Translations under genes and position numbers: made by a program
The notes under the pieces: model-generated
The model's database searches: none
What the model saw: the letters and a program-made list of their open reading frames with translations, nothing else
What the model was told of the DNA's origin: nothing
Assembly (NCBI GenBank): GCA_947652605.1
Contig: OX393577.1
Span: 47,343,494-47,407,493, forward strand
Origin: Elmis aenea
Taxonomy: Eukaryota > Arthropoda > Insecta > Coleoptera > Elmidae
DNA length: 64,000 nucleotides
Direction of reading: 5' to 3'
In this document: positions 48,151 through 60,589 of the stretch, one piece after another
Position numbering within the stretch: the first letter of the stretch is position 1
How the letters are laid out: each line of letters opens with the position of its first letter

Positions 48151-49630
48151 TGTTCGTGAGGCTATTTACGTAAGTTTAATTTATAGTCCTTTGGAAATAC
48201 TTTACTATAACGGTAAGAATAGCAGCTTTAGAGTGTGCGCTGTCAGAATTTAAAGAATGGTTTCATATACACGATCTACATTAATCGAGTTGACGAGAGT
48301 GTAGGAAACAAACGGCCTGCAGATTTTTTCTTGAGCAATCTGTCTCGGACCAACTCTGGTCGTAAAGAGGGATTGGACGAAATTGGCGGATTTTGATGGC
48401 TCTCAATCACAGCAGGCTTCAACACTTTCAGCCCTATCTTAGGTACGGTGGAGAGGTATAAAGTTCTAAAGCTTGGCTCGAAGACGAAATGATAAAATAT
48501 AGGAGATGGTTAAGGAAACAGGGTAAATGTTGTGTTGCTTTTTATAGCTACAACATAAAGAGTGTCCTAAATAATTTGATATGCCGTCCAAGTTGAAAAT
48601 GTCGCAGACCCATAACGTTGGGCTGAAGATAAATTAAAATTTTATGCTTAATACGGTGGTTCAAGTAATACGAAGTAATGTATTCATTAGATGGAAGTAC
48701 ATAGGGTAGCTACAAAATGCGTGTTGTGACGCCAAACTTTTCCATTTATTTTAGACACGTTAAGTGCTTCGTATACGACAAGGTCTTAAGGGCAGCGCTG
48801 AAATGGGAATGGCTCGTATATAAATCCGAAAATTAGGTGGACACTCTTAGACTTTGAATTTAGTAAATGTAATGCAACTTTAATGATGTACATTGAAGGA
48901 ACCCATTTCTCAAATACATCTCAGATTTTGCAAAGACTTAGTGCTCAAACTTCACCAATTTATGCATTAATATTAACGTTTAAGTATCACAAACAAAATA
49001 GTTATTAACCTTAAATAAAGGTCCCGTAAACTTGACGTTGAATGGAACTGTACAGAAGCAAATACATTTTTTAAAATCTAATGGAATTTGGATTTTGTTC
49101 TCAATTTGAGCCGATCACCCGGAATAATGGTTTATATTGGTAAGAATGTTATTATACCTAGATAATTTAATTGTAACTACTCTTGGATTACGGCAAAGCT
49201 GAAATTTTGCCGACGTCTGGCCGAAACAGGCAGTAAAGATGGACGCTGGCAAAGAAACAAAAATGAAAAAACACCTTTAGAAAATATATAGTATACAAAT
49301 TGAATTTATGGAATACTTATATAAGTTTAAGAATGCCATTCTTCCTGTTCGTTATTTTTTATTTATTGAACACAAAAAAGGACGAGCATAAATAGCACAC
49401 AACTATAACAAAGTCACGATAGAATCATATTTAAAATAATATTTTACTTATAAGTTGTCTATTAGACACATTTTTTAAAATTTGAAAATTTTATAATTGA
49501 CATTTATTTTATTTTTTAAGTAAAAATATTTTCAACTGAAATTGTACCAAGAAAGCGATAAATCTTGCATACATTTAATTTAACAATTCTTAATTTTTGT
49601 GTTTATTGTCCATCAGATTTTAATAAACCT
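48151..49630. other. No recognised gene
   Basis: A less AT-rich patch at 48290-48480 and AGAGTGTCCTAAATAA at about 48558 (perhaps a mutated CAGGGTG end) were noticed. No protein could be read. Confidence 0.4.
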
Positions 49631-49633
49631 TAA

Positions 49634-49662
49634 TATCTCTCTCTCTCTCTCTTCTCTCTCCT
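49634..49662. repeat. (CT)n microsatellite
   Basis: TATCTCTCTCTCTCTCTC followed by TTCTCTCTCCTC. It lies at the downstream end of the minus-strand LINE relic and may derive from its tail. Confidence 0.8.
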
Positions 49663-50340
49663 CAAACTTTTCGGCTTACCTCTCCTTCTTTTTTCTTTTG
49701 GCCTCGATAATAAGATTTGTTTAGCAATATTTATTTTGTCCAAGGTTTTGCATGTCTTCTTTAATTGCATCGACAATCCCCAAATTTTCTCCAGTACGTT
49801 TATTTATTATTTTGTTTTGCCCAGATGTTTCAGTAGACTTCACAAATAAATTTCTATAGCTTTTAATATTTTTTGGTCTTATTTTTATTATGACCATATT
49901 TCTCAGCTGTAGAAAATTATGATTTTTATTTTCTTTGTTGATATTTTTGTCTCACAATATACTCTTTAATTGGTGTTTTTCCCCGAATTGCTTCATGTAG
50001 TGTCCCAATGTGTTATTCCTAATCCTTCTCGTGCTGTCTTCTTGTAATCTCCCAAAACACCTATATTCTATTTTTCTTATATGAGCTTCTAGGCCTCATT
50101 TATTATGTTTACCAATCAATTTATAAGTCATGTAGTTTGTATCTTCATAATTATGGGTAACCAGTATTTGATCGTCTGCAAACCAGAGTTTGTACTACAT
50201 TTTGTTTACTAATGATACGCCCTAAGCCTTCAATTTTTGCAGTCCTTTAATTTTATTTCAACGTACATTTTGAGTCTGTAAAAGATAGCAACACAGTTTA
50301 AGACCTGTGCTACAATGAATCCAGATGTTTTTTACCTACT
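49660..50340 (-). pseudogene. Non-LTR retrotransposon reverse transcriptase relic
   Basis: Minus strand, interrupted frames. A weak GLKLCCYLL-like relic of the GxxQGxxLSP motif lies at about 50290-50310. The catalytic box is clear: KLWFADDQILV (FADD at 50171-50182), followed by THNYEDTNYMTYKLIG. Further on are RRIRNNTLGHYMKQ and a basic tail KRKKEG, matching the thumb and C-terminal part of insect LINE polymerases. Several stops and a probable frameshift. The FADDQ box differs from the YADDVV box at 16368, so the two relics come from different LINE families. Confidence 0.8.
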
Positions 50341-50344
50341 TTAA

Positions 50345-51035
50345 TTTTAGTGCGATACTGATCATAAACACTTTTAACTGCTTTTGAAGAATGAGTCTCT
50401 TTAACTACACGTATATAGTTACAGAGATATCAGTTTCTTGATCTAAATGCGTTTAATTCGGCACATGTTGTCAAACAAAATTTTAATGCACTCATTTAGC
50501 TCACATCTTTGTCGAATTTTAAGGAATTTGAGTAATAATGTCCGCTTCTACGGAATATTTAATAACGAACGAAACAAAGCAATATTTTAGATTTCGTATT
50601 AAGGATGATATTGTGATATAGTGGTTTATTAAATTACGTCGCAGCGAGAAAATTAATTTATTCCGATCCTTCTCAAGGAGCGTAGTACAAAAAATCCAAT
50701 TATGAATTGACCTGACAAGCTTAATTATCAAGATAATTAATAAAATTAAACGTAGTTGTGTTAAATAAGGCAATATTTAAGACTACAAAGGTTCTAAATT
50801 TTTAATTAGATGATCTAAAACAAAATATTGTAGGTGAATATATAACAAAATTTATTTCTTAGACGTATATAACCTTTTTATTTTGAAATAAACATTTAAA
50901 TTGAAGTGGTTAATGTAGAATTTTATAATGGCGCCTTATTGGTTTCTATTTTATTTTATTTTAGTTTTGCTATATAATTTAGATTCGACTATGTATTACA
51001 ATATTATCACAAATTTTAACTATCCAGGTAAGTAC
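50345..51035. other. AT-rich DNA, nothing recognised
   Basis: No gene or element end seen. Confidence 0.45.
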
Positions 51036-51040
51036 TTTAA

Positions 51041-51178
51041 GGGACACCGCACACTACAGACTTTTTAGTCGGCCGACAGTTTAATCGGTAAGTGTGCGCG
51101 CTCTCATAAATACTCATGCCATTTGCGAAGACGACTAAACTGTCGGCCGACTAAAAAGTCTGTAGTGTGCGGTGTCCC
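51041..51178. mobile_element. 138-bp Harbinger-like MITE
   Basis: Arms of about 43 bp, identical by eye, starting GGGACACCGCACACTACAGA and including TAGTCGGCCGACAGTTTA. Flanked by TAA on both sides (51038-51040, 51179-51181), the TWA duplication of PIF/Harbinger elements. The loop is about 50 bp. Very little decay, so probably young. Confidence 0.85.
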
Positions 51179-51181
51179 TAA

Positions 51182-51560
51182 ACGTTATAGAGTAAATATT
51201 TTTGTGTTAATTGCTATAAATTATTTAATTTACTCACAATTTATTATTTTGATTGGTGGTTTTCAAATTTGGGAATGCAAATAGCTACCTATATGGTAAA
51301 TTGGGGTAAACACGAACCTCAATTTCTGACTGAAACAATATGATTTTTTGAAAGTCATAAAATATCTACACTATAAAAAGTGTGTAGTAAACGAATGCTA
51401 TTTTTTGTAGTTAATTTGTGCTGACGCTCATCAAACTTATCGTGTTTTTAAAAACTTTACCCTTAAAATATATTACCCCCTTTTTTATTTTGACTGCATT
51501 TAAAATAAAATTATAATTCACGTTTTTCTTTTTAATTGATAATAATGTATACAATTTCAG
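51182..51560. other. AT-rich DNA, nothing recognised
   Basis: No signal. Confidence 0.45.
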
Positions 51561-51563
51561 TAA

Positions 51564-52492
51564 CAGGGTGGTCCACATAGAAGGACCACTGTTGGGATCT
51601 CGTAACCTATTCTGTGATGCTTTAATGTTTTAAAAAAGTTCCATGGCACTCTAGATAATGAATAAAAATGAAAATATGCATTTTTATAAATTGTTAATAA
51701 CTCTGTTGTACTTGATGGTACAAAAATATTTTTGGGGAAAAAGTTGTAGATTTTTTTACGCACTGGCAAATGAAAACATTCACTTGTTTCAATTCTTAGA
51801 CAAATTACCAACTTGCATTTTTTAAATGGAAACCATAGTTGGCTATGACCTAATGAAAAAGCATTTTTTCCCCTCTTTTCAATAACATAAGGTTTAATGT
51901 ATTTATTTTGATATTTAGGTTCAAAACAAATAACATTTATCACAAAGTCTATATGAAGCTATAGAGTGCAATGAATTTCAACAGTATTGAAACAAATTAA
52001 TGTTTTCATTTTAAGGTGCATAAGAAAATTACAACTTTTTCTCCAAAAATATTTTTGTACAATCAAGTATAACCGAGAATCTATGACAAAAAAAATAACA
52101 GAAAGTAGGAGGTATGGGAAAAGGCGGGTAGGAAGGCCAACAACTAACATGGAAAACAGGATAAAACAAATAGCCCGTGAAAGAGAGAAAACAGTTGGGG
52201 AGTTGAGAGCGATGACGGCAGACAAAAAGATCTGGAAAAGCTGGGTGGAGAACCACCAAAAGCCGACGCCGTGAGGCATAAGGCTTAGTAAAAGAAGAAG
52301 AAGAAGAAGAAGAAGTATAACCGAGTTATTAACGATTTAAGAAAATGCTCATTTTGATTTTTGCTTATTAACTAGCGTGCTAACGAACTTTTTTAAAACA
52401 ATAAAGCATCACTGAATAAGTTTCGGAAATGGGAACAATTTGTCTAATTTAAAGTTTACAAGATCCCAATAGTGGTCCTTCTATGTGGATTT
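51564..52492. mobile_element. Family D foldback, interrupted by a LINE
   Basis: Left end CAGGGTGGTCCACATAGAAG. The right end reaches CTTCTATGTGGAT and has lost its CACCCTG. The arms (51564 to about 51800; about 51975 to 52492) share GGACCACTxTTGGGATCT, GATGCTTTAxTGTTTTAAAA and GTACAAAAATATTTTTGG. The right arm has about 40 extra bases near its outer end and a 235-bp LINE insertion. The interior contains the TAGTTGGCTATGACCTAAT module shared with family C. Confidence 0.85.
52078..52312 (+). mobile_element. 5'-truncated LINE insertion with (GAA)n tail
   Basis: A perfect 13-bp target duplication AAGTATAACCGAG flanks it (52065-52077 and 52313-52325). The inserted DNA encodes the C-terminus of a non-LTR polymerase: YGKRRVGRPTTNMENRI, then TVGELRAMTADKKIWKSWVE and a stop at 52272-52274, followed by a short 3' UTR and an AAG/GAA repeat tail. 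The frame is open throughout and the duplication is perfect, so the insertion is recent relative to other LINE relics here. The uninterrupted left arm of element D shows the empty site. Confidence 0.95.
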
Positions 52493-52499
52493 ATAAGAA

Positions 52500-52800
52500 A
52501 TTATTGTTATAAAAATTAACTGCTTTTGTTTTTAAAGCTTTTATTTTATAATATTTACGGGAGGAGTTTGAAAAGTTTACGATCTTACATAGATACAGCG
52601 ATCAAATCGGTGTCTACTTTTGCTTTGTTGATGTTTGTTCTTGTTACGAGAGGAAACTTTCGTATATAAAATAAACTGTAAATAATTTTCGAATTACAGT
52701 TGTTTAAAAGCACACAAATTTTCCGTTCCTAGGAAGGCAAAGGTCATAACGTCAGTTTTTTGGGATTTAAAGTTTGGGTTGGCGTAGAAAAAAGATCACT
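52500..52800. other. AT-rich DNA, nothing certain
   Basis: May include the degraded upstream part of the mariner fossil that follows, but no motif is readable before 52815. Confidence 0.4.
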
Positions 52801-52814
52801 CGTCCTGAATTCTC

Positions 52815-53056
52815 ACATCAAAAATTGAAGCACTGGGTTTCGACTTGATTTCCCATACACCGTATCTCCTGATTTGCCCCCCTCCGATTATCATCTGTTT
52901 CTAAATTTGAAAAAAAAATTGGCTGAACAAAAATTGTATTTAATTTAGGTCATAGCATATTTTGCAGAAACAAAGAGGGCATAATTAAGTTGAAGTGGAA
53001 TAAATGCATTGTGCTTCGAAACGATTATGTAGAAAATTTAGTCATTTTTTGAAACC
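52815..53056 (+). pseudogene. Mariner transposase fossil, C-terminal part
   Basis: One frame reads KIEALGFDLISHTPY. A one-base loss then moves the match to SPDLPPSDYHLFLNLKKKLA (SDYHLF at about 52883-52900), which contains the third Asp of the mariner D,D34D catalytic triad, continuing EQKL, VIAYFAETK and stops. After a further shift comes WNKCIVLRNDYVENL, the C-terminal signature RWNKCIxLxGDYVEK of mariner proteins. The N-terminal DNA-binding and first catalytic parts and both inverted repeats are absent. Nonfunctional. Confidence 0.9.
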
Positions 53057-53059
53057 TAT

Positions 53060-54288
53060 TGAAAAATTGCTTTTTAAGCCATATCGGCAACATTTAAACG
53101 CTCCTCGTATGTTATATACAAAAAAACAATTTATCGTACGTAAAAGGACAAGATACACAACAAACAGTGACACATTGTATACTTTCATCAAGGTCTATTT
53201 AGATCTTTTTTTTTAGTCCTGGTGTAACGTGAAAATGGTTACATAAAGAAAATGCACATAATATATTTCTTTATTATTATTCCTCGTGGGGGTCGAATCG
53301 AAATCTATAGTGTAGGAAAGTGCTTTTGCCGCAAGGTTTTTTCTCTTATAGCGGCATATTGCGAGTATATAAATATTATTTTATCACGTGTTACTATCAT
53401 AAATTTTTTATTTTCACCAACTACAACTTTTCTAGTCGATTACATAAGCATAAGTAAATCACAACAACTCTTTGAAAACTGCTACGTTAAATGAGTTTTT
53501 TCAACTCCAAGATAATTATTAGGCACTGTACGAAAGTTTTTTTTTGTATATTAATGAGCTCAACCTTCGCACGGGGACAAAAGCTGTTAGAACTTCGATC
53601 ATAAAGTTAAGTCAAAGTTCGGAAGTTCGTGGATAGTCCGACTTAACGAAAGATGAGGAGCTTTTAAGTTTTACAGCGTTCTATCGGTGTCGTTGTAAGT
53701 TGAACGGTGTTGGGTTTTTATTAAACATTTCATCTGCATACCGAACTGATGAAATCGCAATAAACTTCCGAAGAGGGATGGAGTTTAAACGTCAAGATGA
53801 CGCGTCAGTTGCGATTGAGCGATCGTCAAGGACTCTCCTAAAAGTATTTAAAATATTTCGATAAGGACTCGTTCCCCTACATGACGAATAAGTATATTAG
53901 AATGGAAATTTATTCTTGGATGTCAAACAAACATTAATACCACAGTATAAGTATTAATCATATACCAATTAAATATAAAATTAAAATAAATTTCGTAATT
54001 ACAAAAGTACTCGTATTGTGAATAAATTAATGTGTCAATGTACTATACTCCAGCCATAGAACAGTGTTTCTTAACCTTCTTAAGGTGCGACTCAAAACGT
54101 GAATTGTAAAATAAAGTAAATTACCATAAAACATCAAGACTTTTAAAATCTGTGACAAAGTCCGGAATTAATAAATAGCGCGAAGTTATTTTGGAGATCA
54201 ATTATTACGAAATTGTTGAAGCTCTAATAAAGCACTAACTGAAAAAGAACTAAAACAACCTTGCGCTTTTTAAGACTGCACCAACGTC
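53060..54288. other. No recognised gene
   Basis: A less AT-rich patch at 53560-53850 has interrupted frames only. Confidence 0.4.
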
Positions 54289-54297
54289 ATGCACCTA

Positions 54298-54887
54298 TAG
54301 GGACTGGAAAATCGGTTAACCGGTTAACCGGAATCCTTTTTCGATAACCGGTTATACGAATTTTATGCAATTTTCGCATGAATGTTGCTCCAAATTTGTA
54401 ATTTGTCAAGTTTAGTTATTCAGTAGGTAAACATAAGTGATTAAGTGCATTCATTCTTTTACATTTCGTGGTAAAGCGTGTACCTAATTAAATTGCAATT
54501 CTAGTTTGTGAATGAAATAAAAAAAGTAGGAAGTTTAGAATTTGTGTTTCATAATAAATACGCTCAAGGCTAAATGACGAAAGCATTGACACTTCAGGGC
54601 ATTAAAAAAAGGGTAGATATGATGTTTTCTTTTGACTTTTTGTGAAAATATTTAGTTTTGTGTTAAATTTATTTTTACTAAAATTAAATAATTTTTTTAA
54701 CGGTGATGAAATCTGACTTATTTTTTAATTTTTTGAGGGTACTAACACCAAAAAAACATCGTTTAGAGACACCTATTAACTTTAATATGATTAAAAATAA
54801 CCGATTCATTACTTAACCGGATTTCTTTTGAACATTTTCACCGATAACTAGTTATTAAGATTACTGTCCGGTTTTTGCAATTCCTAT
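54298..54887. mobile_element. hAT MITE with TTAACCGG motifs
   Basis: 590 bp, beginning TAGGGACTGGAAAATCGG and ending (reversed) TAGGAATTGCAAAAACCGG, with perfect 8-bp duplications TGCACCTA at 54290-54297 and 54888-54895. Subterminal zones carry GGTTAACCGGTTAACCGG and ATAACCGGTTAT on the left and CTTAACCGGATT and ATAACTAGTTAT on the right. No transposase. Confidence 0.9.
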
Positions 54888-54895
54888 GCACCTAC

Positions 54896-57086
54896 TACTG
54901 GCCTTGTTTTGTTTAATTAATGAAAAATCAAATGTTATATAATAAATATTCAAACATGGTGAATGTTGCAGCTACTTTCAGATCAATCATAAGAGCCTCA
55001 GTTGTTTCAGTTTGTAGGGGCTGCAAAGTAAGCTTATTATGACTACAATAGGTACATAAAATATTACCTAATTGTTTTTAAACCTTTATTGAGAATATTG
55101 CGATAAAGTATGTAATTTCTTTGAATTGATTATTAATAATAAATTTTTCCGAATTTTGTGTGCGCCAATTGTCTTTTGTTTCATTCAAATTAATCTTTAG
55201 TTATGTCTTTTTTATGCCTTTTGTGACTGTTCATCAAACTTGAAGATTTTTCTAATTGTATCAGCACCCAAACTGTTTATTTTCTCTGATTTAAATTGAT
55301 TGATTTTTGTTTGAGAAATGACTTGGTGTACAAGTGCAAATCGGTTTGTCGATAAATCACATCAGTTTTCAGTATTGATTTTTGTTTACTTGTCTTTCAT
55401 CGGACAACTTTTAGTTTTGATGAATGCAGATACTAATTATGGAGATTTCAATAAACGGCAAGTACCTAAGTTACCTACTTACATAAAAATAATGAAATAT
55501 TTGGCAAATTTGCATTGTTGGAATCATTGAATTCATCTTTATCTACAAACCACCGAAGAAAATATATTCTGGAAAAATGAGGTTTGATGTATTAGCCAAC
55601 AATTCTGCTAGAATGTAACCTGCCTTTGCAAACTAGTTTATATAAGGTCTTTTGATGTTTAAGCAATTTACACGCTGTGGTATTTACGTTAATTAATGTA
55701 ATCCCTGTAAACATGTGTCCACACAGCCGATTATTCGTTATTTAAGCCGCTTTTCTAAATTTTGCACAAGGTAGAAACATATGCGCAGAGTTAGCAGAAG
55801 CACTTAATGCAAATAAATGATATTTCATTACACTTACAAAGGTAGGTATTTAAAACTACACTTATCAAATGGCAGGACATAATTAACTTAAGGATTTCTC
55901 CCAAGTGTGCACTTGAGTTGAATTTAAAACTGGAATTTCTCACAATACTCTGTGAAGTTGTACACTTAATGTATTTGATTAAATGCGAAAGCTAGGACAT
56001 GTTAGAACAATATTCGATGTAGTGCAAATTGACAACTTACAATTGATTAGGGGTGGATTGGTCTCTTGGGAAATTTGTCCCGGAGATGTCTAGTTCCTTG
56101 TGATTTGAGACGCGAGTTTCTCTGCCGGTTCTATATGTTAGCGCGGTATAAAATATATTCCTGTCAGCGAGAATGTAAACACACTATATGGAAATAAATA
56201 TGAAGAGACTTATATTATTTGGCGTTGTATATTTTGAATGCTGTATCAAAGTCAGGTAAAATATAGAGGTTCGAGATTAAATCAGATGCCGGTGGAAGTA
56301 GAAAAATTTTAAACTCATGTTCGATTACTATAAATCTACTAACTTTGTAGAAGCAGGAAATATTTCTGTCCACCAATAAAGAATTCAATATTGAATTCAC
56401 ATTTTAGCAGTTCTTCGTTAGCACCCGACTTTCAAATCGACCTGTTCTTGCAGAAGTGTGTTTAATCAGCTTAGAATTGATTCTTTGTAAAGATATTGGA
56501 AAAATTCCAGTTGTTTATGTGATATTAGAAAATTTTTAAAAGCTTTTAGTGGAGTTAAAAAGGAAATTAAAAGAAACACATAAACGGCTGTTAAAAATTA
56601 CCGTTATTCGTTTAGCGAACGGGTTTTCGTTTATAAAACGGAAGAGCAATTGAATGAAAATTGATTTATGTTTGTGTTCAGTTCAGTGGCTGCTCGATTC
56701 GTGACAATGCAAAAGTGGAAATTATTATTCTTGAAAATAAAATGTTTGGTATATTTTTTGAAATATGGCTAGAAACTCATTTTAACTAACAACTGATATT
56801 TGGTATCTTGAGATAGCCCGTTAAAAAGTAGATCGAGATTTAAAAACTCTTTTCTTTGCATTATTGAACTGAAATATTAAATGAAGCCTTGATTGTCTGA
56901 ATTGTAGTCGCCATAAAAAGTTATGTAAATGAATATATGTATATGATAATGTATTTATTAAAAATTGTGCATGCTACTGTTTATTATCTTCAGCTTAATT
57001 GATCACAAAATGGCACAAATTTTCAAATAATAAATTGTTGGTCTATTTTTGTTTAACAAATAAACCAAAAGAGATTGTACACTTGT
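54896..57086. other. AT-rich DNA, no gene recognised
   Basis: A 70-codon frame at 55318-55530 is not recognisable. No element ends. Confidence 0.45.
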
Positions 57087-57094
57087 AATTTAAT

Positions 57095-57682
57095 TGGGGT
57101 TCCATCGATAAGTCAAATTAATCGGCCACAGCTTATCGACCGATTACCGATTAATCAGCCGATTTTCGACTTTCATTTGATTGATTCATTAAATTTTATG
57201 ATTAATGCGCTCATAATGTATCTATAGTGTCTTAATTTTGATTTTAGTTAGTTTGTTCGTGATAAATGTAAATTCATAAAACAATTAAACAAATGCGATA
57301 TATAAGTTATGCCTTTAAAATGAAGAAACTCTTATATTCGTACACAATAATTAAGAGCACTAGAATCTGACTATTCTTCTTGAAAGTGTTTTTAGTTAAC
57401 TAAATTTGTTTTAGTATTTCAGAACGTTTATCTTTATTTTTAGTAGTACAAAAACTAGGTGCTTCTTTATCAAAATTATTCTTTATATTCTTTTGTTTTC
57501 TGTATTAATAAATAGCTACATCCTCAGCCAGACATTAAATATTTGGATCAAAAAAGAAAGGTTTTTCTGTAATTAAGCCCATGGACAGAATTAAAATTAA
57601 CGATAATCGATGAATTGGCCTTCTGCCCAATTACCGATACGGCCAATTATCGATTATCTGCCGGTTAATCGATGGATCACTA
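57095..57682. mobile_element. hAT MITE with GATTAATCGG motifs
   Basis: 588 bp, beginning TGGGGTTCCATCGATAAG and ending (reversed) TAGTGATCCATCGATTAACC, with perfect 8-bp duplications AATTTAAT at 57087-57094 and 57683-57690. Words such as ATTAATCGGCC, ACCGATTACCGATTAATC and CCAATTATCGATTATC fill both subterminal zones. No transposase. Confidence 0.85.
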
Positions 57683-57690
57683 AATTTAAT

Positions 57691-58105
57691 GGCATATGCA
57701 CTAAATATTAAACGGTAATACAATTTATGATAAAATTGGAAATTACGTTTATTTTTAGTAGGAGATAAAAGAATAATCGTTCATGATACTTTTTGTATCA
57801 CTTAAAAAAAAACTGTTTTCAAGAGAACTGAAAAACTGTTCGTCAATTTTTTTTTGTATTACTTTTTACTATAAATTACAACACTAAATTGTTTAATTGT
57901 TTTGCGAGACTCAGTTGCAATATTTTTAATGGTTTTAATATTTTTACTCACAGTGTCAATGTTTAAATACGCAAATTATTGACAAGAGAAAGTTATGCAT
58001 ATGTCTTTTACGTTAAAATTTAAATGGAAAAGTCTGTCATTTATTTCAAAATCTTAACAACGTCTAAAAGAAATGTTTGATAATGGTTATTAAGTTGGCC
58101 CATGT
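57691..58105. other. AT-rich DNA, nothing recognised
   Basis: No signal. Confidence 0.45.
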
Positions 58106-58110
58106 TTATA

Positions 58111-58400
58111 CAGGGTGTTTCTAAACGATGTAGCATAATTTCTACTGGTGTATCTACATAGAAAAATAGGACAATTTAGCCCATCATGCCTTCTAGAAAG
58201 TTGCATCGTTGCTAAGTTACAGCCCCATGAAGAAGAGATGAAAAATTGTTGTTTTATTGATAAATCAAGAAGGCTTTGACCTACAACCTTCAACATTTAT
58301 ATTGGGCAAGTATTCTACAATAGGCAAGCGTGTTCTTATGCATAAGTTTGATAGAAAACCCACCATAGGGGGCGCTACAATCGATAATAGCAGATAAATA
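58111..58400. mobile_element. CAGGGTG-family left end without a partner
   Basis: CAGGGTGTTTCTAAACGATG after TA, continuing TAGCATAATTTC. No matching right end was found; the extent is a guess. Confidence 0.4.
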
Positions 58401-58520
58401 ACCTGCTGTTTTGTTTGTCGATCGTAATTTCAATTTTTTATTGTAGCAGTCGGATGGGTACCTAGTTCTAAAATGTACATTTTTAGTAACTTAAAGTTTT
58501 TTTTATAGGAACCATCGTTC

Positions 58521-58544
58521 ATGGCATGGCATGGCATGGCATGG
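58521..58544. repeat. (ATGGC)n pentamer repeat
   Basis: ATGGCATGGCATGGCATGGC then ATGG: four units plus a partial one. Confidence 0.95.
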
Positions 58545-58549
58545 TCTTA

Positions 58550-60585
58550 CTCCTACGCTTACCCGGTGTTTAATTAGAGTACGAGAAATGAACTTGTACC
58601 AGTTTTATTATAAATGATTACTAATTTATATGTAAATAATTTTTCTTCCCAATTTTTTTCAAAAATGGACTTACTCCACTTTTTAAAAACGGTCCAACCA
58701 AATGAGTAATTTTCTTCAATCTGACAAGACAAATATGCTAAATATGACCTATCAGTGTAGTTCTCTGAAGCAAGAATTTATTTTTTTCTGAATTAATTAA
58801 CTTTTTATCTGTTATCTTTTAGACATTCAGGTGCTTGTCATTTTTTTGGGATGTATTGTTAATAATGTAATCGCTCCTAACAGAAGTATTATTTTTGTCA
58901 GCATGGGTGTTTTCAAATGAATTAATAATGCGCATGAATAATTTTTTATCTCTTTTGGTTTAAAATTGTGTCAAGTTAAATTCGGCGCTTGTTACGGTAG
59001 CTGTCAGTGATAAAAGTTGCCTCGACAGGTTTAATTTATTATTAAACAACGCTCTACATCGATAAAACTGTATTTTGTAGAGAAAGCTTTCATTGTTAGA
59101 ACAAGGTTTTTGTTTATTCACCCGTAAAACATCATTTTAAGGACACATCAGAAAAAAGCAGAAAAACACTTGGCTGATAGCGTCGAATGTATAGAAAAGG
59201 TTGTTTCTGAAAGTAGGATGAGCAAACTACTCCTTGTTATAAAAACTGGCGAACTGAAGCGTCGTCTCACGCACATTTTTGTCCACGTGCTTTAGCGATC
59301 TTCTTGGGTGGAAGTTTTGGTTTGACGTGCTACCCAGTTATCTGTTCGTTACATTTATGACGGGTATTTTTCACTACTAAGAATGTCTCAAGAAGATATA
59401 AAGAGGTCAAATCTAGTATTTAAGATACCCAACTGAATTCGACGCTCGGTCAAAGTAAATTGCATCCACCGGGTATTGGTGGACTTACATGTTTAAGGAC
59501 TTTGTCGCAAACTTTGCTACAAACTTGGTGCTTAAACTTATTTCCTACAGTGGCAAAGAAATCAAAAAGTGTGTTGCTAAACTTTGTTGGACAATTTATC
59601 GCTAAAAGTTTAATTTATTCCTCTCTTAATTTTCGTTTTATTGCACGTGCCTTAGGCTATAAACAACGAAATCAAAACAAAGCAAGAACTTTTGTTTTAT
59701 TATGAGACATTTCAGATGACAAAATAAAAAATTATTTTTTTAAGCATTCGTTTTCTTGCTCATCTCAAAAAAATAGGTATTTTAGAAAACACTCAATAAA
59801 AACGAAATGAAATTTTTCTTGGTGCATTTCGATAAGACCACGAAAGTCATTTGCATTTTGATATACATAAAGAAAGAAGTTACACACCTGATACAACTAA
59901 AGACATAAATGTAGGTACAGTTATCAAAATATTTCTCAACTAAAATCTTTGGTTTAATTCTATGATTTATGCAGTTATGATAAACTTCCCTTCGACAAGC
60001 GCATTTTTTAATAGTAAAATTCCAATTTTAATTAACTATTGTTGGGAGTTCGAAGGGTTTTCGAGAAATAATACTTAACCAGACTATTTACTTTTGTGTT
60101 CTATTAAACGTAATTCAACTACAAACTACAACCATCTACAAACTTGATAAAAAATGTACTACAACTAACTGCAACTGCAACTGATCTACAATACCCAAAA
60201 AATACCTATATGTAACCCCATGTCACGTGAAATATCATGCTATTTTTGAACCAATGAAATTTATGCAAAGAGATGAACCAATGAAATAAAAGGGTAATTT
60301 CTACCGTGAGACGCTAAACGAAAAGTGTAAATCTCTGCAGAAGTTTCAGGTGACATTAAGTTTTTCCACAAGCAACCTGGGAACGAAGCTATAAGCACAA
60401 TTTGATGCTAGTGATATAAATGGCAGATAGTAACATAACTATCTTGAGACAATGTAACATTTTAAGTATTTGAAAAATCGAATTATAATAATTAAATGAA
60501 AAATAGTACTTTACAACGCTATGGACGTTTAAAGTACAATAATTTTTATTTAATATACGGCTTTAATACAGTAGAATTGTAGTTT
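58550..60585. other. AT-rich DNA, no gene recognised
   Basis: Less AT-rich patches at 59140-59460 have interrupted frames; an 81-codon frame at 59460-59705 has no family match. Confidence 0.4.
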
Positions 60586-60589
60586 AATA

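Noticed and set aside
51557..51943. 128-codon minus-strand frame, the longest in the window
   Set aside because: It runs over the left end and interior of foldback D, uses low-complexity residues and has no homologue-like motif.
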